The position numbers were made by a program, and so were the translations under genes. 64,000 nucleotides of DNA from CAWCDJ01 sp963778675 (GTDB lineage: Bacteria > Acidobacteriota > Terriglobia > Bryobacterales > Bryobacteraceae). Shown here one piece after another: positions 7,834-16,994 of this stretch. Location: NCBI GenBank assembly GCA_963778675.1, contig CAVZVI010000011.1:124001-188000 (forward strand), read 5' to 3'. A model generated the notes under the pieces. The model saw nothing but the letters and a program-made list of their open reading frames with translations. It did no database searches and was not told the DNA's origin. Positions within the stretch are counted from its first letter, which is position 1, and every line of letters starts with the position of its first letter.

Positions 7834-9297
7834 ATGACTCGGCCGTCAGATCGTCTCGATTCCTGGAAGGAGATTGCCGCTTATCTCAAGCGCGGCGCGC
7901 GAACCGTACAGCGTTGGGAGCGCGAAGAGGGCCTCCCGGTGCACCGGCTTCGCCACGACAAGCTGGGCTCGGTGTATGCGTATAAGTCCGAACTGGACGC
8001 CTGGTGGTCCAATCGGGGCGTAGAGCTGCAAACGCAGCCGAATCTCTCGGTAGCGGTGCTGCCATTCGCCGATCTGAGCCCCGAAAAGGATCAACAATAC
8101 TTCTGCGACGGGATGGCAGAGGAGATGATCGACACCCTGAGCCGGATTCCGGCACTGCGGGTGGTGTCGCGGACCGCTTCGTTTCATGCCCCGGCGGGCG
8201 GCGCGGGGTTTCGCGACATCGGGAAGCGGCTCGGCGTCGCCAGCTTTTTAGAAGGCAGTGTGCGAAAGGCCGGCAGCCGGCTACGGATCGCGGTCCGCCT
8301 GACGGAAGCGGAGACCGGATTTCAACTCTGGTCCCAGCAATACGATCGCGAGTTGAAAGAGGTCTTCGCGATCCAGGACGAGATCGCGAAACGCGTCGCG
8401 GAAGCCTTGGGCCGGACCCTGGCGCCGGCACCCGCCGCACTCGAGGCGGACGAATGCTACCGGCGCGGGCGCGCATACTACTACCAGTACAGCCCCCGGT
8501 CGGTCGAATGCGCGCTGCACCTTTTCCTGCGGGCGATGGAAATCGATCCCGAATCGGCGAAGGCTTGTGCCGGAATGGCCGACTGCTGGTCGTACCTGTA
8601 CCTCTATTCCGACCGCAGCGAGATTCTGCGGGAGCAGGCGGAGTGGGCTGGCGCGAAGGCGGTGGAACTGGACCACCGGTGCGCGCAGGCGCAAGCCTCC
8701 CGCGGGCTCACGCTTTCGCTCGACGGACACAACGAGGAGGCCGAAGCGGCATTCGAGACGGCGCTTCAGATCGACCCCGGTCTGTTCGAAGCGAACTACT
8801 TCTACGCGCGGCACAGCTTCGCGCTGGGCCGATTCCAGAAGGCGGCGGAATTGTACGAGCAGTCCATGGCCTCGCGGCCGGAGGACTACCAGCCGCCGCT
8901 GCTGGTGGCGCAGGTCTACGACGCGCTGGGCAGGACGGACGATGCCAGGACGGCGCGGCGCAGGGGCGTCGATCTGGCCAGGCGGCATCTGCGGTTGTAT
9001 CCGGACGACGCGCGGGCCATGTACATGTCGGCAAACGGCCTGGTGGCGCTGGGGGAATCGGAACGAGGCCGGGAGGCCGCCGAGCGCGCGCTTGCGACGC
9101 GGCCCGACGATCCCATGCTGCTTTACAACGTGGGTTGTATCTTCGCGATGCTGGGCTTGGGTGAAGCGGCCCTGGAGTGTCTCACCAAGGCCGCGGCAGG
9201 CGGGCTAAAGCAGAAAGCGTGGTACGAGAACGACGGGAACCTGGATTCGATTCGCGCTCACCCGCGGTTTGAAGAACTGTTGAAATCGCTGGTGTGA
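7834..9297 (+). CDS. HTH - TolB-like - TPR protein (putative transcriptional regulator)
   Basis: 487 residues from the ATG at 7834. Residues 8-50 (LDSWKEIAAYLKRGARTVQRWEREEGLPVHR) form a MerR/excisionase-like helix-turn-helix. Residues 70-190 (SVAVLPFADLSPEKDQQYFCDGMAEEMID) form the TolB/FlgO-like nucleotide-cyclase-associated domain. The remainder is tetratricopeptide repeats. This domain order is very frequent in Acidobacteriota, usually as stand-alone genes of unknown target. No membrane segment links the HTH to the TolB-like part. The open frame extends upstream to 7399 but that part lies antisense to tadA and is not coding. Confidence 0.82.
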   Translation: MTRPSDRLDSWKEIAAYLKRGARTVQRWEREEGLPVHRLRHDKLGSVYAYKSELDAWWSNRGVELQTQPNLSVAVLPFADLSPEKDQQYFCDGMAEEMIDTLSRIPALRVVSRTASFHAPAGGAGFRDIGKRLGVASFLEGSVRKAGSRLRIAVRLTEAETGFQLWSQQYDRELKEVFAIQDEIAKRVAEALGRTLAPAPAALEADECYRRGRAYYYQYSPRSVECALHLFLRAMEIDPESAKACAGMADCWSYLYLYSDRSEILREQAEWAGAKAVELDHRCAQAQASRGLTLSLDGHNEEAEAAFETALQIDPGLFEANYFYARHSFALGRFQKAAELYEQSMASRPEDYQPPLLVAQVYDALGRTDDARTARRRGVDLARRHLRLYPDDARAMYMSANGLVALGESERGREAAERALATRPDDPMLLYNVGCIFAMLGLGEAALECLTKAAAGGLKQKAWYENDGNLDSIRAHPRFEELLKSLV

Positions 9298-9303
9298 GGG
9301 CGG

Positions 9304-9750
9304 TTAGCGGATCATCACGCTGCTCTCCGCTGCTGCCGGAGTTCCGCCCGTGCCGCGAGCCAGCTCAATCTCCGCCTTGGACGTTTTCAATACACGCCCC
9401 TCGCGGTCGCCGCCCGTCCAGATTCCGCGCAGGACCAGCCGCTCTCCGTACTTCGCGAAGGTGAGCAGTCCACCGTTGTTCGCCCCCTTCGGACGCCTCA
9501 CGAATTGGGACTGGAGCAGCACACGATGAGTCCGGGTCCCTTGCATGGGCAGGATGTCCAACAGGTTGAAGCCGGAATCGATTTTCATCATGTAGTCGCC
9601 GGCCGGCAGGGTCTGATTCCCCGCAAGGAAGGCGAAGGGGATGTGAACCCGCATGAGATTGGAAGTCTGCGCGGCGGCCGTAGTAACGAACGTGGATGCC
9701 ATCAGGCCGGCCGCAGCGAGGAGACCGAGTTTGGAAACCAGAGTTTTCAT
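9304..9750 (-). CDS. small secreted protein of unknown function
   Basis: 148 residues with a clear signal peptide (KLGLLAAAGLMASTFVTTAAAQ, cleavage expected after AAAQ near residue 28). The mature part starts with LMRVHIPFAFLAGNQTLPAGDY, a pattern seen in a family of acidobacterial exported proteins of unknown function, and is predicted to be beta-rich. No catalytic motif is visible. It is divergent from the GH31 gene, with a 161-base shared upstream region. Confidence 0.7.
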   Translation of the reverse strand: MKTLVSKLGLLAAAGLMASTFVTTAAAQTSNLMRVHIPFAFLAGNQTLPAGDYMMKIDSGFNLLDILPMQGTRTHRVLLQSQFVRRPKGANNGGLLTFAKYGERLVLRGIWTGGDREGRVLKTSKAEIELARGTGGTPAAAESSVMIR

Positions 9751-9836
9751 TTGAGATCCTTTCCGGCGTTGTCCGCCACTCGCTCAGACGACTCAAGACG
9801 GGGAACAGAACTCGCAAAGGCTCGCCGCTGGCGAAA

Positions 9837-9860
9837 TGGCGCGGTTTGGCGCGGTTTGGC
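9837..9860. repeat. 10-bp tandem repeat upstream of the GH31 gene
   Basis: The unit TGGCGCGGTT occurs twice head to tail and is followed by TGGC, giving 2.4 copies. It lies about 50 bases before the GH31 start in the divergent region. A small inverted repeat (GTACG at 9881-9885 and CGTAC at 9890-9894) follows. Function is unknown; replication slippage or a regulator site are both possible. Confidence 0.5.
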
Positions 9861-9911
9861 AGCCGCCCTTGCGCGGCACGGTACGATGCCGTACGCTCGG
9901 AAACGCCTGCC

Positions 9912-12104
9912 ATGAGCTTCAACCGAAGAGAGTTTCTCGCGGCCGGGGCCGCGTTTGCAGCCCGTGGAGCGGAGCCGGCGATCCACATCGCCGGGACCGA
10001 CGTCGAAATCCGGATTGCGCCGGTCAGCCCGCACACGGTTCGCCTGACGGTCTTACCACTCCTGCACGGCCGCATCCCTGCTGTGCCGGCGGACGGCTCC
10101 CTGGTCCAGACTTCCTGGGGATCGCCGCTGGCGAAGATTCGGACGGCCCGGCCTCGGACCGTTCAACACGGCCCCCTAAGAGTCGAATTCGTTCCCGATC
10201 CGCTCGGATTCACCATCCGCGGCGAGACGGCCCAGAGGTTGCGGATCGATCCGGAGACAGGCGCCGTTTCTTTTCCCACGGGCGAAGCGCCGCTGCTCGG
10301 CCTTGGCGAAGGCGGCCCACAATTCGACCGGCGCGGATCGCAGGACCGCATGCGCAGCGGGCAGGGCGGCTACCAGCTCCGCACGCACGGCGGCCGCGTA
10401 CCGGTCCCCTGGCTGATCGGCACATCCGGCTGGGCCATGTTCTTCCACCAGCCCTTCGGCACCTTCGACTTCACCGGGGAAGAAAGCCGGTTCCAGCCAA
10501 CGGCGCCGGCCGCAGCCCTGCCGCTCGATCTTTTCGTCGTTGTTTCGAGGGATCCGGCCGTCATCATGTCCGAGTATGCGCGCCTCACCGGGCATGCCGA
10601 ACTGCCGGCCCTATGGACGTTCGGCTACCAGCAGTCGCACCGCACCCTTTCGAGCCGCCAGGAGATTCTCGACGAGGCCCGCACCTTCCGCGAGAAGAAG
10701 CTGCCGTGCGATACGCTGATCTATCTCGGCACCGGTTTCTGCCCGTCCGGTTGGAACACCGGCAACGGCGAATGGTCGTTCAACAGCAAGGTCTTCCCGG
10801 ACCCTAAAGAGATGTTCGACGAGCTCCACCAGGAGCACTTCAAAATTGTCCTGCACGCGGTAATCCGGGCGCGGTCCATGCGCGGCACAGTGCACGATCC
10901 GTGCGACCCGGCCCGGCCGGCCGAAGAGCAGCCGAGCTGCTACTGGAAGCTGCACGAGCCGGTCTTCGCAACAGGAGTGGACGGATGGTGGCCCGACGAA
11001 GGCGACCCGCTGGATATCACGTCGCGGCTGGTCCGCAACCGCATGTACTGGGAGGCGCCGCAGATCGACCGCCCCAACGAGCGCCCTTTCGCGCTGCACC
11101 GCAACGGGTACGCCGGCATGCAGCGGTACGCCTCGTTCTTGTGGTCGGGCGATGTCTACTCCACGTGGGAAACGCTGAAAGTGCACGTGCCGATCGCGAT
11201 CAACACGGGCCTGACCGGGATTCCCTATTGGGGAACGGACATCGGCGGCTTCGTCCCCACGAAGGAGTTCACGGCAGAGCTCTATGTGCGGTGGTTCCAA
11301 TTCGGCGCGTTCAACACGCTGTTCCGCTCGCACGGCCGCAACTGGAAGCTGCGCCTTCCCTGGGGATGGAACACCGGCGACCTGGGCCCGATCGAGACCA
11401 GCAACTACAACGGCGCGGCGTTGCCGGATCCCTCGCAACTGCACAACGCCGCGGTCGAGCCGGTCTGCCGCAAGTACCTCGAGCTGCGCTACCGCTTACT
11501 GCCCTATCTCTACAGCACGGTCCGCGAATGCACCCTGACCGGAATGCCGGTGATTCGCGCGATGTGGCTGCACTATCCCGGCGACCCGTTGGCGGTGGCT
11601 CGCGGAGATCAGTACCTCTGGGGCCGCGACGTGCTAGTCGCTCCGATTGTGGAACCGGGCGCGACGGAACGCTCGCTCTACCTGCCGGCCGGCACGTGGT
11701 ATGACTTCTGGACCGGAGAGCGCCACGAAGGCGGGCGCGATCTCACCCGCAAGGTGGACCTCGAAACCATGCCGCTCTACATCCGCGCCGGCGCGATCCT
11801 CCCGCTCGGACCAGTCAAGCAGTACACCGGCGAAGAGGTGGATGAGCCTCTGGAGCTCCGCATCTATCCCGGTGCCGAGGGTTCATTCCTGCTCTACGAG
11901 GACGACGGCGAATCCTTCGAATACCGCAAGGGCGCCTGGATGGGGATCGAGATGACCTGGAGCGATGCCCGCCGCACGCTCGAGCTTCGCCTCGCCCGCG
12001 GCTCCCGGATGCTGCCCCCGCTCGAACGCAAAATGAACATCCGGGCCGGTGACGCGGTGCGCCCGGTGGCGTTCACGGGCAAGCCGCTCGAGATACGCTT
12101 CTAA
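9912..12104 (+). CDS. glycoside hydrolase family 31, Tat-exported alpha-glycosidase
   Basis: 730 residues. The N-terminus SFNRREFLAAGAAFAARGAEP is a twin-arginine-type signal. The GH31 barrel includes GYQQSHRTLSSRQEI, the catalytic block GVDGWWPDEGDPLD with the probable nucleophile Asp362, and GTDIGGFVPTKE and FRSHGRN further on. The family contains alpha-glucosidases and alpha-xylosidases. The nucleophile block differs from the usual D-M-N/W-L-D pattern, so the substrate is open. The ATG at 9912 is chosen because the longer frame to 9696 reads through the upstream region and would bury the signal peptide. It is followed by the convergent TonB receptor gene. Confidence 0.87.
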   Translation: MSFNRREFLAAGAAFAARGAEPAIHIAGTDVEIRIAPVSPHTVRLTVLPLLHGRIPAVPADGSLVQTSWGSPLAKIRTARPRTVQHGPLRVEFVPDPLGFTIRGETAQRLRIDPETGAVSFPTGEAPLLGLGEGGPQFDRRGSQDRMRSGQGGYQLRTHGGRVPVPWLIGTSGWAMFFHQPFGTFDFTGEESRFQPTAPAAALPLDLFVVVSRDPAVIMSEYARLTGHAELPALWTFGYQQSHRTLSSRQEILDEARTFREKKLPCDTLIYLGTGFCPSGWNTGNGEWSFNSKVFPDPKEMFDELHQEHFKIVLHAVIRARSMRGTVHDPCDPARPAEEQPSCYWKLHEPVFATGVDGWWPDEGDPLDITSRLVRNRMYWEAPQIDRPNERPFALHRNGYAGMQRYASFLWSGDVYSTWETLKVHVPIAINTGLTGIPYWGTDIGGFVPTKEFTAELYVRWFQFGAFNTLFRSHGRNWKLRLPWGWNTGDLGPIETSNYNGAALPDPSQLHNAAVEPVCRKYLELRYRLLPYLYSTVRECTLTGMPVIRAMWLHYPGDPLAVARGDQYLWGRDVLVAPIVEPGATERSLYLPAGTWYDFWTGERHEGGRDLTRKVDLETMPLYIRAGAILPLGPVKQYTGEEVDEPLELRIYPGAEGSFLLYEDDGESFEYRKGAWMGIEMTWSDARRTLELRLARGSRMLPPLERKMNIRAGDAVRPVAFTGKPLEIRF

Positions 12105-12125
12105 CGGGGACCAGATGGGAGCCCG

Positions 12126-15100
12126 CTAAAAACTCAGCTTCAATCCGAATTGGATGTCGCGCGGGTTGTTCGCCTGCGAAGTCACCTGGCCGAAGCTGAG
12201 CGAGGACACGCTGGTATTCGGGCCGCCAAACTGCGCGTGGTTCAACACGTTGTAGAATTCAGACCGGAACTGCGCCGTGACCACGCGCTCCCGGATATGG
12301 AAGCCGAAATTCTTCGCGAGCACGGCATCGATGTTGCGCTGCGGCGCCGTGCGCACGTCCGGCAATACCGGACCGTCAGTGCCGAACGTGTAGGACGGTG
12401 CGACGGAGAAGACGCTGGTGTTAAACCACTGCGCGATCGTCGGATTGTCGAGATGAGCGCTTGTGCCGTTGTTGACCGACGGGCGGCTGATACCGATCGG
12501 CTGTCCGCTCTGCACCGAAAGAATGCCGCTCAGGTCCCAATCGCCGATAATCGCGTTCACGAACCGGTTCATGCTCTTGGCGTAGTCGCGATCTCTACCG
12601 AATGGGAGATTGTACACTCCGCTGAAACGGAACTGGTTCGGTGTGTCGAAGCCGGAGAGGCCTTTTTCCAGGCTGCGATTGTAAACGTCGAGCGGCGTCC
12701 GCACGTTGTCGATCGACTTGGACTTCGTAAATGCGGCGAGGAAGGTCATCTTTGAGGAGAGGCGCTTCTCCACCTGTATGGTTCCCGCCTCGTAGGTAGA
12801 GTTTCCATCCGGCACAAACACGCGGCTGATCCCGCCGTACTGCGGGTATGGCAGCAGCGATTGCTGGCGCGAGAAGGTCGGGTTCGCGAGCACGCCTCCG
12901 AGACTCTGCGAGTAGAACGGATTCGTCACCAGGTCGTTCAGGTGAGTGCCGAACGCCAGGTACGGGTCGGGAAGCTGGTTGATGTTCCAGGTGGTCAGCA
13001 GGCGCGTCGATTTGCTGCCCCAGTAGTGCGCGTCGAGCACCATCCCCCAAGGCAACTGGCGCTGCACGCCGAAGCTCCAGGTCTGCGAGTAGCCGTTCTT
13101 GAATGCATGGGTGGGAGCGGCCAGGCTGGTGCCGATGTTGGCCAGAACGTTGCGGTCGTTGAGGGCCGGCAGGAGCCCCGACGGAAACGGGTTGCTGATG
13201 GTGGTCGCTGGATTGAGACCGTCGATCGATGCCACCATCGTGGTGGTGCGAACGGCCTCCACGGCGCCGTCTCCGTTGCCTTGCACGTTGCGCGGCAGGA
13301 AAAAGATTCCGTATCCGCCGCGTATCACCGTCTTGCTGTCGAGATTGTATGCCAGGCCGAAGCGTGGGCCGAAGTTGCGCCAGTCGGTGGATTGCTGCGT
13401 CGAGGGATTGCCCTGGCCGATCCACGCGAGAACACCCATCAGGTTCGGAAGGCCGGCCGCGGAACCCACCGGGCTGATCGCGTTGGGATCGAAATAAGCG
13501 AGGCGGTTGTACTTTTCCTTGTCCCCGATCCCGACATCCCAGCGCAGGCCGATATTGATCGTCAGGCGCTGCGTGGCGCGCCAGTCGTCCTGCACATAAG
13601 CCGCGTAGTAGCTGCTTTGCGTGGAGATGGGGTTGATGAGATTGACGCTGCCGCCGGACGCATCGCCCAGCAGCATGGAGGCAACCCCGAACCCTCCCGC
13701 GGTCGAAGCCTGCGTAGGGACCGGCCCCTGCGTAAACAGCCGGCTGAAAGAGAAGTTTCCGGAAGCGGTTGCATTCTGACCTTCGTTGAAATGCAGAAAC
13801 CGGATATCGCCTCCGATTTTCAGTGAGTGCTTCCCCCTCTGGTGCGCCACGCTGCCGAGAATCGCCCAGACGTTGCGCGGTTGAAACTGCGTGAACGAAT
13901 CGCTGCCGTTGCTGGTGGCCACCGCATCGCTCGGGTTGAAGACCGGGAACTGATCGGCCACCTGCGAGACATATTGCGCAGGCAGGTTCAATTTCGAAAG
14001 ATCGAATCCCTGCGACCGGCCGAACTGCGAGGCCAGTGCCCGCGTGAACGAGAACGACACATCGGCCACCGTCACCGGCGAAAGCAAGTGGGTATAGTCG
14101 GCCATGGCCTGGGTGTAGTGGTCGAACGTCTGGCGCCCGCCGCCTACCGGCAATGGCATCGTCCCCGGAACGAGCCGGGCGTCCTCCTGGCGCGAGAAAC
14201 GGAAGAACATGCGATCTTTGTCGCTGAAGTTGGCGTCGCTTCGCAGGTCGTACTTGTCGCTGTTGGTGATGGATTTGGAAGCGAAGATATAGTTGCTCGC
14301 GCCGGTAACCGCGTTTCCGGGCAGGTTCGGCGCAGCGTAATATCCGAGCACCGCTGCTCCAACCGGGTTCATGCGGCTGGTGGGAATGACGTTGCCTGGG
14401 AATGCAGTGCGCTGGCGCGTCCCGTCGGCGAGGGTTGTCAACGTGCTAGGGTCATAGATCACGATCGGCGTCCCATTGGCGGCATGGGTCTGGGAAAAGT
14501 CGCCCGCGCGCTGCAAAGCGGTCGGCACGGTCGAGATCGTAGAAGCCGGATACGCCTGCCGCAGACCTTCGTAATCGCCGAACGCAAACCACTTGCTTTT
14601 CCGGATAGGGCCGCCCGCGTTGGCGCCGAACTGGTGCCGCTGGAAAGACTGTTTCGGCTGCCCGCTGCGGTTGTTGAAGAAGCTGTTGGCATCCAGAACG
14701 CTGTGGCGCTCGAAGTCGTAGCCGACGCCGTGAATGTCGTTGGTGCCGGACTTCGTGACCATGTTGACCACACCGCCGGAGGTTCTCCCGAACTGGGCGT
14801 CAAAGCTGTTGGCCTGAACCTTGAATTCCTGCACCGAGTCGACCGGAGGATCGATGACGCCGCGGTTGATATCGGGCGTCGTGTCGGGACTGCCGTCCAG
14901 CAGAATCTCCTGGGAGCCGGAGCGTCCGCCGCCAACGTTGAAATCCGATTTGAAGAAGTTGCGGCCAACATCCTGGCCGCCGCCGTTTCCGAAGTTCGGT
15001 CCCAGAATGACTCCCGGCGTCAGAGCAACCAGCGCAAACGGATCGCGGATGTTCAGAGGGAGATTCACGATGCTCCGGGTAGTCACCACCTGGCCGAGGG

Positions 15101-15494
15101 TCGACGACTCCGTATCGAGCGGAGGCGGCGCGGCCGAGACGGTCACCTGTTCGGACGTGGGCCCGGTTATCAGCGCGACATTGACCTCGAGCGTCTGGTT
15201 AACCTGGAGCGTGATGGGGCCCTGCTCGAAGCTCTTGAATCCGGTTACGGCGCAGTTCAGGCGGTAGGTGGCAGGCGCGAGATCCGGAAACCGGTAGATT
15301 CCGGCCGCGTTCGAAAGCGCGGAGTACGCCGTTCCCGTCGCGAGATTGGTCATGATGAGCTTCGCATTCGGAACCACGGCGCCCGAAGGGTCCGTCACCA
15401 CGCCGGTCACCTGGGCTTTGAATCCCTGGGCGTGGAGAGAGGCGGCCGCGAGGGCGCCGAGAGCAAGCAAACTGAGAAGCAAATTGTGTCGCAC
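12126..15494 (-). CDS. Oar-like TonB-dependent outer-membrane receptor with carboxypeptidase-regulatory-like domain
   Basis: 1,122 residues. A signal peptide (LLLSLLALGALAAASLHAQG) is followed by a carboxypeptidase-D regulatory-like beta-sandwich (VTGVVTDPSGAVVPNAKLIM, about residues 27-110). A plug domain follows (QVTVSAAPPPLDTESSTLGQ and GGGRSGSQEILLDGSPDT). The beta-barrel ends in FGLKLSF with a C-terminal phenylalanine, as outer-membrane proteins require. Acidobacteriota carry dozens of such receptors; their cargo is mostly unknown but presumed to be polysaccharide fragments or peptides. The adjacent convergent GH31 gene makes oligosaccharide uptake possible but unproven. Confidence 0.88.
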   Translation of the reverse strand: MRHNLLLSLLALGALAAASLHAQGFKAQVTGVVTDPSGAVVPNAKLIMTNLATGTAYSALSNAAGIYRFPDLAPATYRLNCAVTGFKSFEQGPITLQVNQTLEVNVALITGPTSEQVTVSAAPPPLDTESSTLGQVVTTRSIVNLPLNIRDPFALVALTPGVILGPNFGNGGGQDVGRNFFKSDFNVGGGRSGSQEILLDGSPDTTPDINRGVIDPPVDSVQEFKVQANSFDAQFGRTSGGVVNMVTKSGTNDIHGVGYDFERHSVLDANSFFNNRSGQPKQSFQRHQFGANAGGPIRKSKWFAFGDYEGLRQAYPASTISTVPTALQRAGDFSQTHAANGTPIVIYDPSTLTTLADGTRQRTAFPGNVIPTSRMNPVGAAVLGYYAAPNLPGNAVTGASNYIFASKSITNSDKYDLRSDANFSDKDRMFFRFSRQEDARLVPGTMPLPVGGGRQTFDHYTQAMADYTHLLSPVTVADVSFSFTRALASQFGRSQGFDLSKLNLPAQYVSQVADQFPVFNPSDAVATSNGSDSFTQFQPRNVWAILGSVAHQRGKHSLKIGGDIRFLHFNEGQNATASGNFSFSRLFTQGPVPTQASTAGGFGVASMLLGDASGGSVNLINPISTQSSYYAAYVQDDWRATQRLTINIGLRWDVGIGDKEKYNRLAYFDPNAISPVGSAAGLPNLMGVLAWIGQGNPSTQQSTDWRNFGPRFGLAYNLDSKTVIRGGYGIFFLPRNVQGNGDGAVEAVRTTTMVASIDGLNPATTISNPFPSGLLPALNDRNVLANIGTSLAAPTHAFKNGYSQTWSFGVQRQLPWGMVLDAHYWGSKSTRLLTTWNINQLPDPYLAFGTHLNDLVTNPFYSQSLGGVLANPTFSRQQSLLPYPQYGGISRVFVPDGNSTYEAGTIQVEKRLSSKMTFLAAFTKSKSIDNVRTPLDVYNRSLEKGLSGFDTPNQFRFSGVYNLPFGRDRDYAKSMNRFVNAIIGDWDLSGILSVQSGQPIGISRPSVNNGTSAHLDNPTIAQWFNTSVFSVAPSYTFGTDGPVLPDVRTAPQRNIDAVLAKNFGFHIRERVVTAQFRSEFYNVLNHAQFGGPNTSVSSLSFGQVTSQANNPRDIQFGLKLSF

Positions 15495-15589
15495 GTTGAC
15501 ACCCCCCTGACGAAAGATTGAGCGAAACGGTCCTGCTGACCTGTCAAGATTAACGGCGCCGATTGCTCGAGGACAAGTTTCCAGGGGTA

Positions 15590-15618
15590 TTGTTACCGTG
15601 TGTTACGCTCCGTATTCT
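15590..15618 (+). promoter_or_regulatory. candidate promoter of the winged-helix membrane regulator gene
   Basis: TTGTTA (15590-15595), a 17-base spacer and TATTCT (15613-15618) lie 28 bases before the ATG at 15647. Each hexamer matches the sigma70 consensus at about four of six positions, so the support is modest. Confidence 0.35.
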
Positions 15619-15646
15619 TTTGAGTAGTATGCTATTATGACCCGCA

Positions 15647-16945
15647 ATGAGGGATCTCGCAGTTCCTCCCGGGCCCACCGCCGCGCCTGAGAAGACAGCC
15701 GCTTTGTTGCTGCCGGAGAGCGTTCGGTGTGTGATCGAGAGCCGGACTTTCGAACGCGCGCCTACGCTTCGCGCGCTGCTGGTGTACTTATGGCGCATGC
15801 GAGGCGAAGCCATCAGCGAATACGCCATCGCGACCGAAGCACTCGGCCGCAGCGCCTCGTTCGACGCGAAGACCGACGCGACTGTGCGGGTCCAGATTTC
15901 CCGTCTCCGCCAGCGGCTGGAGAAGTTTTATCAACAGGAAGGCGCTGCCTGCGTCGAGCGGCTCGTCATTCCGATGGGGTCCCATCAGGTCGAGATAGAG
16001 CTCTCGGCGCTGCCCGAGCCGATTGCCGTCGACTCCACCGGGGCGCAGGCGCCGCCGCGCCAGAATCCGGTAAACCGCCTCCTGCTCGCGGCCTGCCTTG
16101 CACTGGCGGTCGCCGCGGTTGGCCTGGGAGTTGTGGCGGCACGAGCTCGAGCCGTCGCCAGGGCGAACTCGCCGCAGGACGCGCCGCGCTTGTGGCAGGC
16201 ATTCTTCGGAAATCATCTGCCCTCCCGAATCATCCTGCCGACGCCGGTATTCCTCTCTTTCAGCCCGAACGGTCCGCTCGCAACGGTCATGGTGCGCGAC
16301 ACCTCGATCAACGACTTCGCCGACCGCTTGCGAGGCGCACAGTATGCAGCGTTGGAAAAGATGATGGGCGAGCCGAATCTCGCGCAGAACTACACGGTGA
16401 CCTCGGATACCTTCGCGGCGGTGAGCCTGGCGCGCTATCTGGACGGCTTCTCCCTCACGACGGCGGTGCGCAGCAGCGCGGAGGCGCCTCTCGAAGCGCT
16501 GGATTCGGAAAATGTGATTGCGATCGGCACCTGGGGCACGCTCACACCGCTGAGACCGTATTTGGACCGCATGAGTTTCCGATTGAGCGATCATGAGTTG
16601 CATGTGACGAATCGCCGGCCATCGCCGGGCGAGCCGGATCGCATAGACCAAGTCATTGAAAGTCCGGAACGCTCGATCTGGCCCGGCGTGATCGCCGTCT
16701 TGCCCGGACGCGCCGGGAAATCGCACCTCCTCGTACTGGCTTCACGCCAGACTTCCGCGCTGGTTTCGATGCTCACATCTAGCCATGGCCTCGACGAGAT
16801 TGAACGCCTGTGGCGCTCGAAAGGTTCGCCGGAGTTTTACGAGATCGTAGCCAAGTCGGAAATGAACGGTCCGAACCTGGTGCGTTCGACCCCGGTACTT
16901 CTCCATGCGTTTCAACCGGAAAGCAGCGTAACACCGGGTAACTAA
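15647..16945 (+). CDS. winged-helix protein with one membrane segment (acidobacterial orphan regulator)
   Basis: 432 residues. Residues 20-120 (LRALLVYLWRMRGEAISEYAIATEALGR then DATVRVQISRLRQRLEKFYQ) resemble an OmpR/AfsR-type winged helix in which the recognition helix is followed by a long helix. A single hydrophobic segment spans residues 144-165 (LLLAACLALAVAAVGLGVVA). The rest, probably periplasmic, contains SRIILPTPVFLSFSP and has no recognisable enzymatic motif. This arrangement, with a DNA-binding domain inside and a sensor-like domain outside, recalls ToxR-type one-component regulators. It is divergent from the TonB receptor gene, which may be its target (inference). Confidence 0.7.
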   Translation: MRDLAVPPGPTAAPEKTAALLLPESVRCVIESRTFERAPTLRALLVYLWRMRGEAISEYAIATEALGRSASFDAKTDATVRVQISRLRQRLEKFYQQEGAACVERLVIPMGSHQVEIELSALPEPIAVDSTGAQAPPRQNPVNRLLLAACLALAVAAVGLGVVAARARAVARANSPQDAPRLWQAFFGNHLPSRIILPTPVFLSFSPNGPLATVMVRDTSINDFADRLRGAQYAALEKMMGEPNLAQNYTVTSDTFAAVSLARYLDGFSLTTAVRSSAEAPLEALDSENVIAIGTWGTLTPLRPYLDRMSFRLSDHELHVTNRRPSPGEPDRIDQVIESPERSIWPGVIAVLPGRAGKSHLLVLASRQTSALVSMLTSSHGLDEIERLWRSKGSPEFYEIVAKSEMNGPNLVRSTPVLLHAFQPESSVTPGN

Positions 16946-16994
16946 CGCCCGGAAACTTTCCGCGGCCGGCCTATCTGTGTGACAATCGCACGGA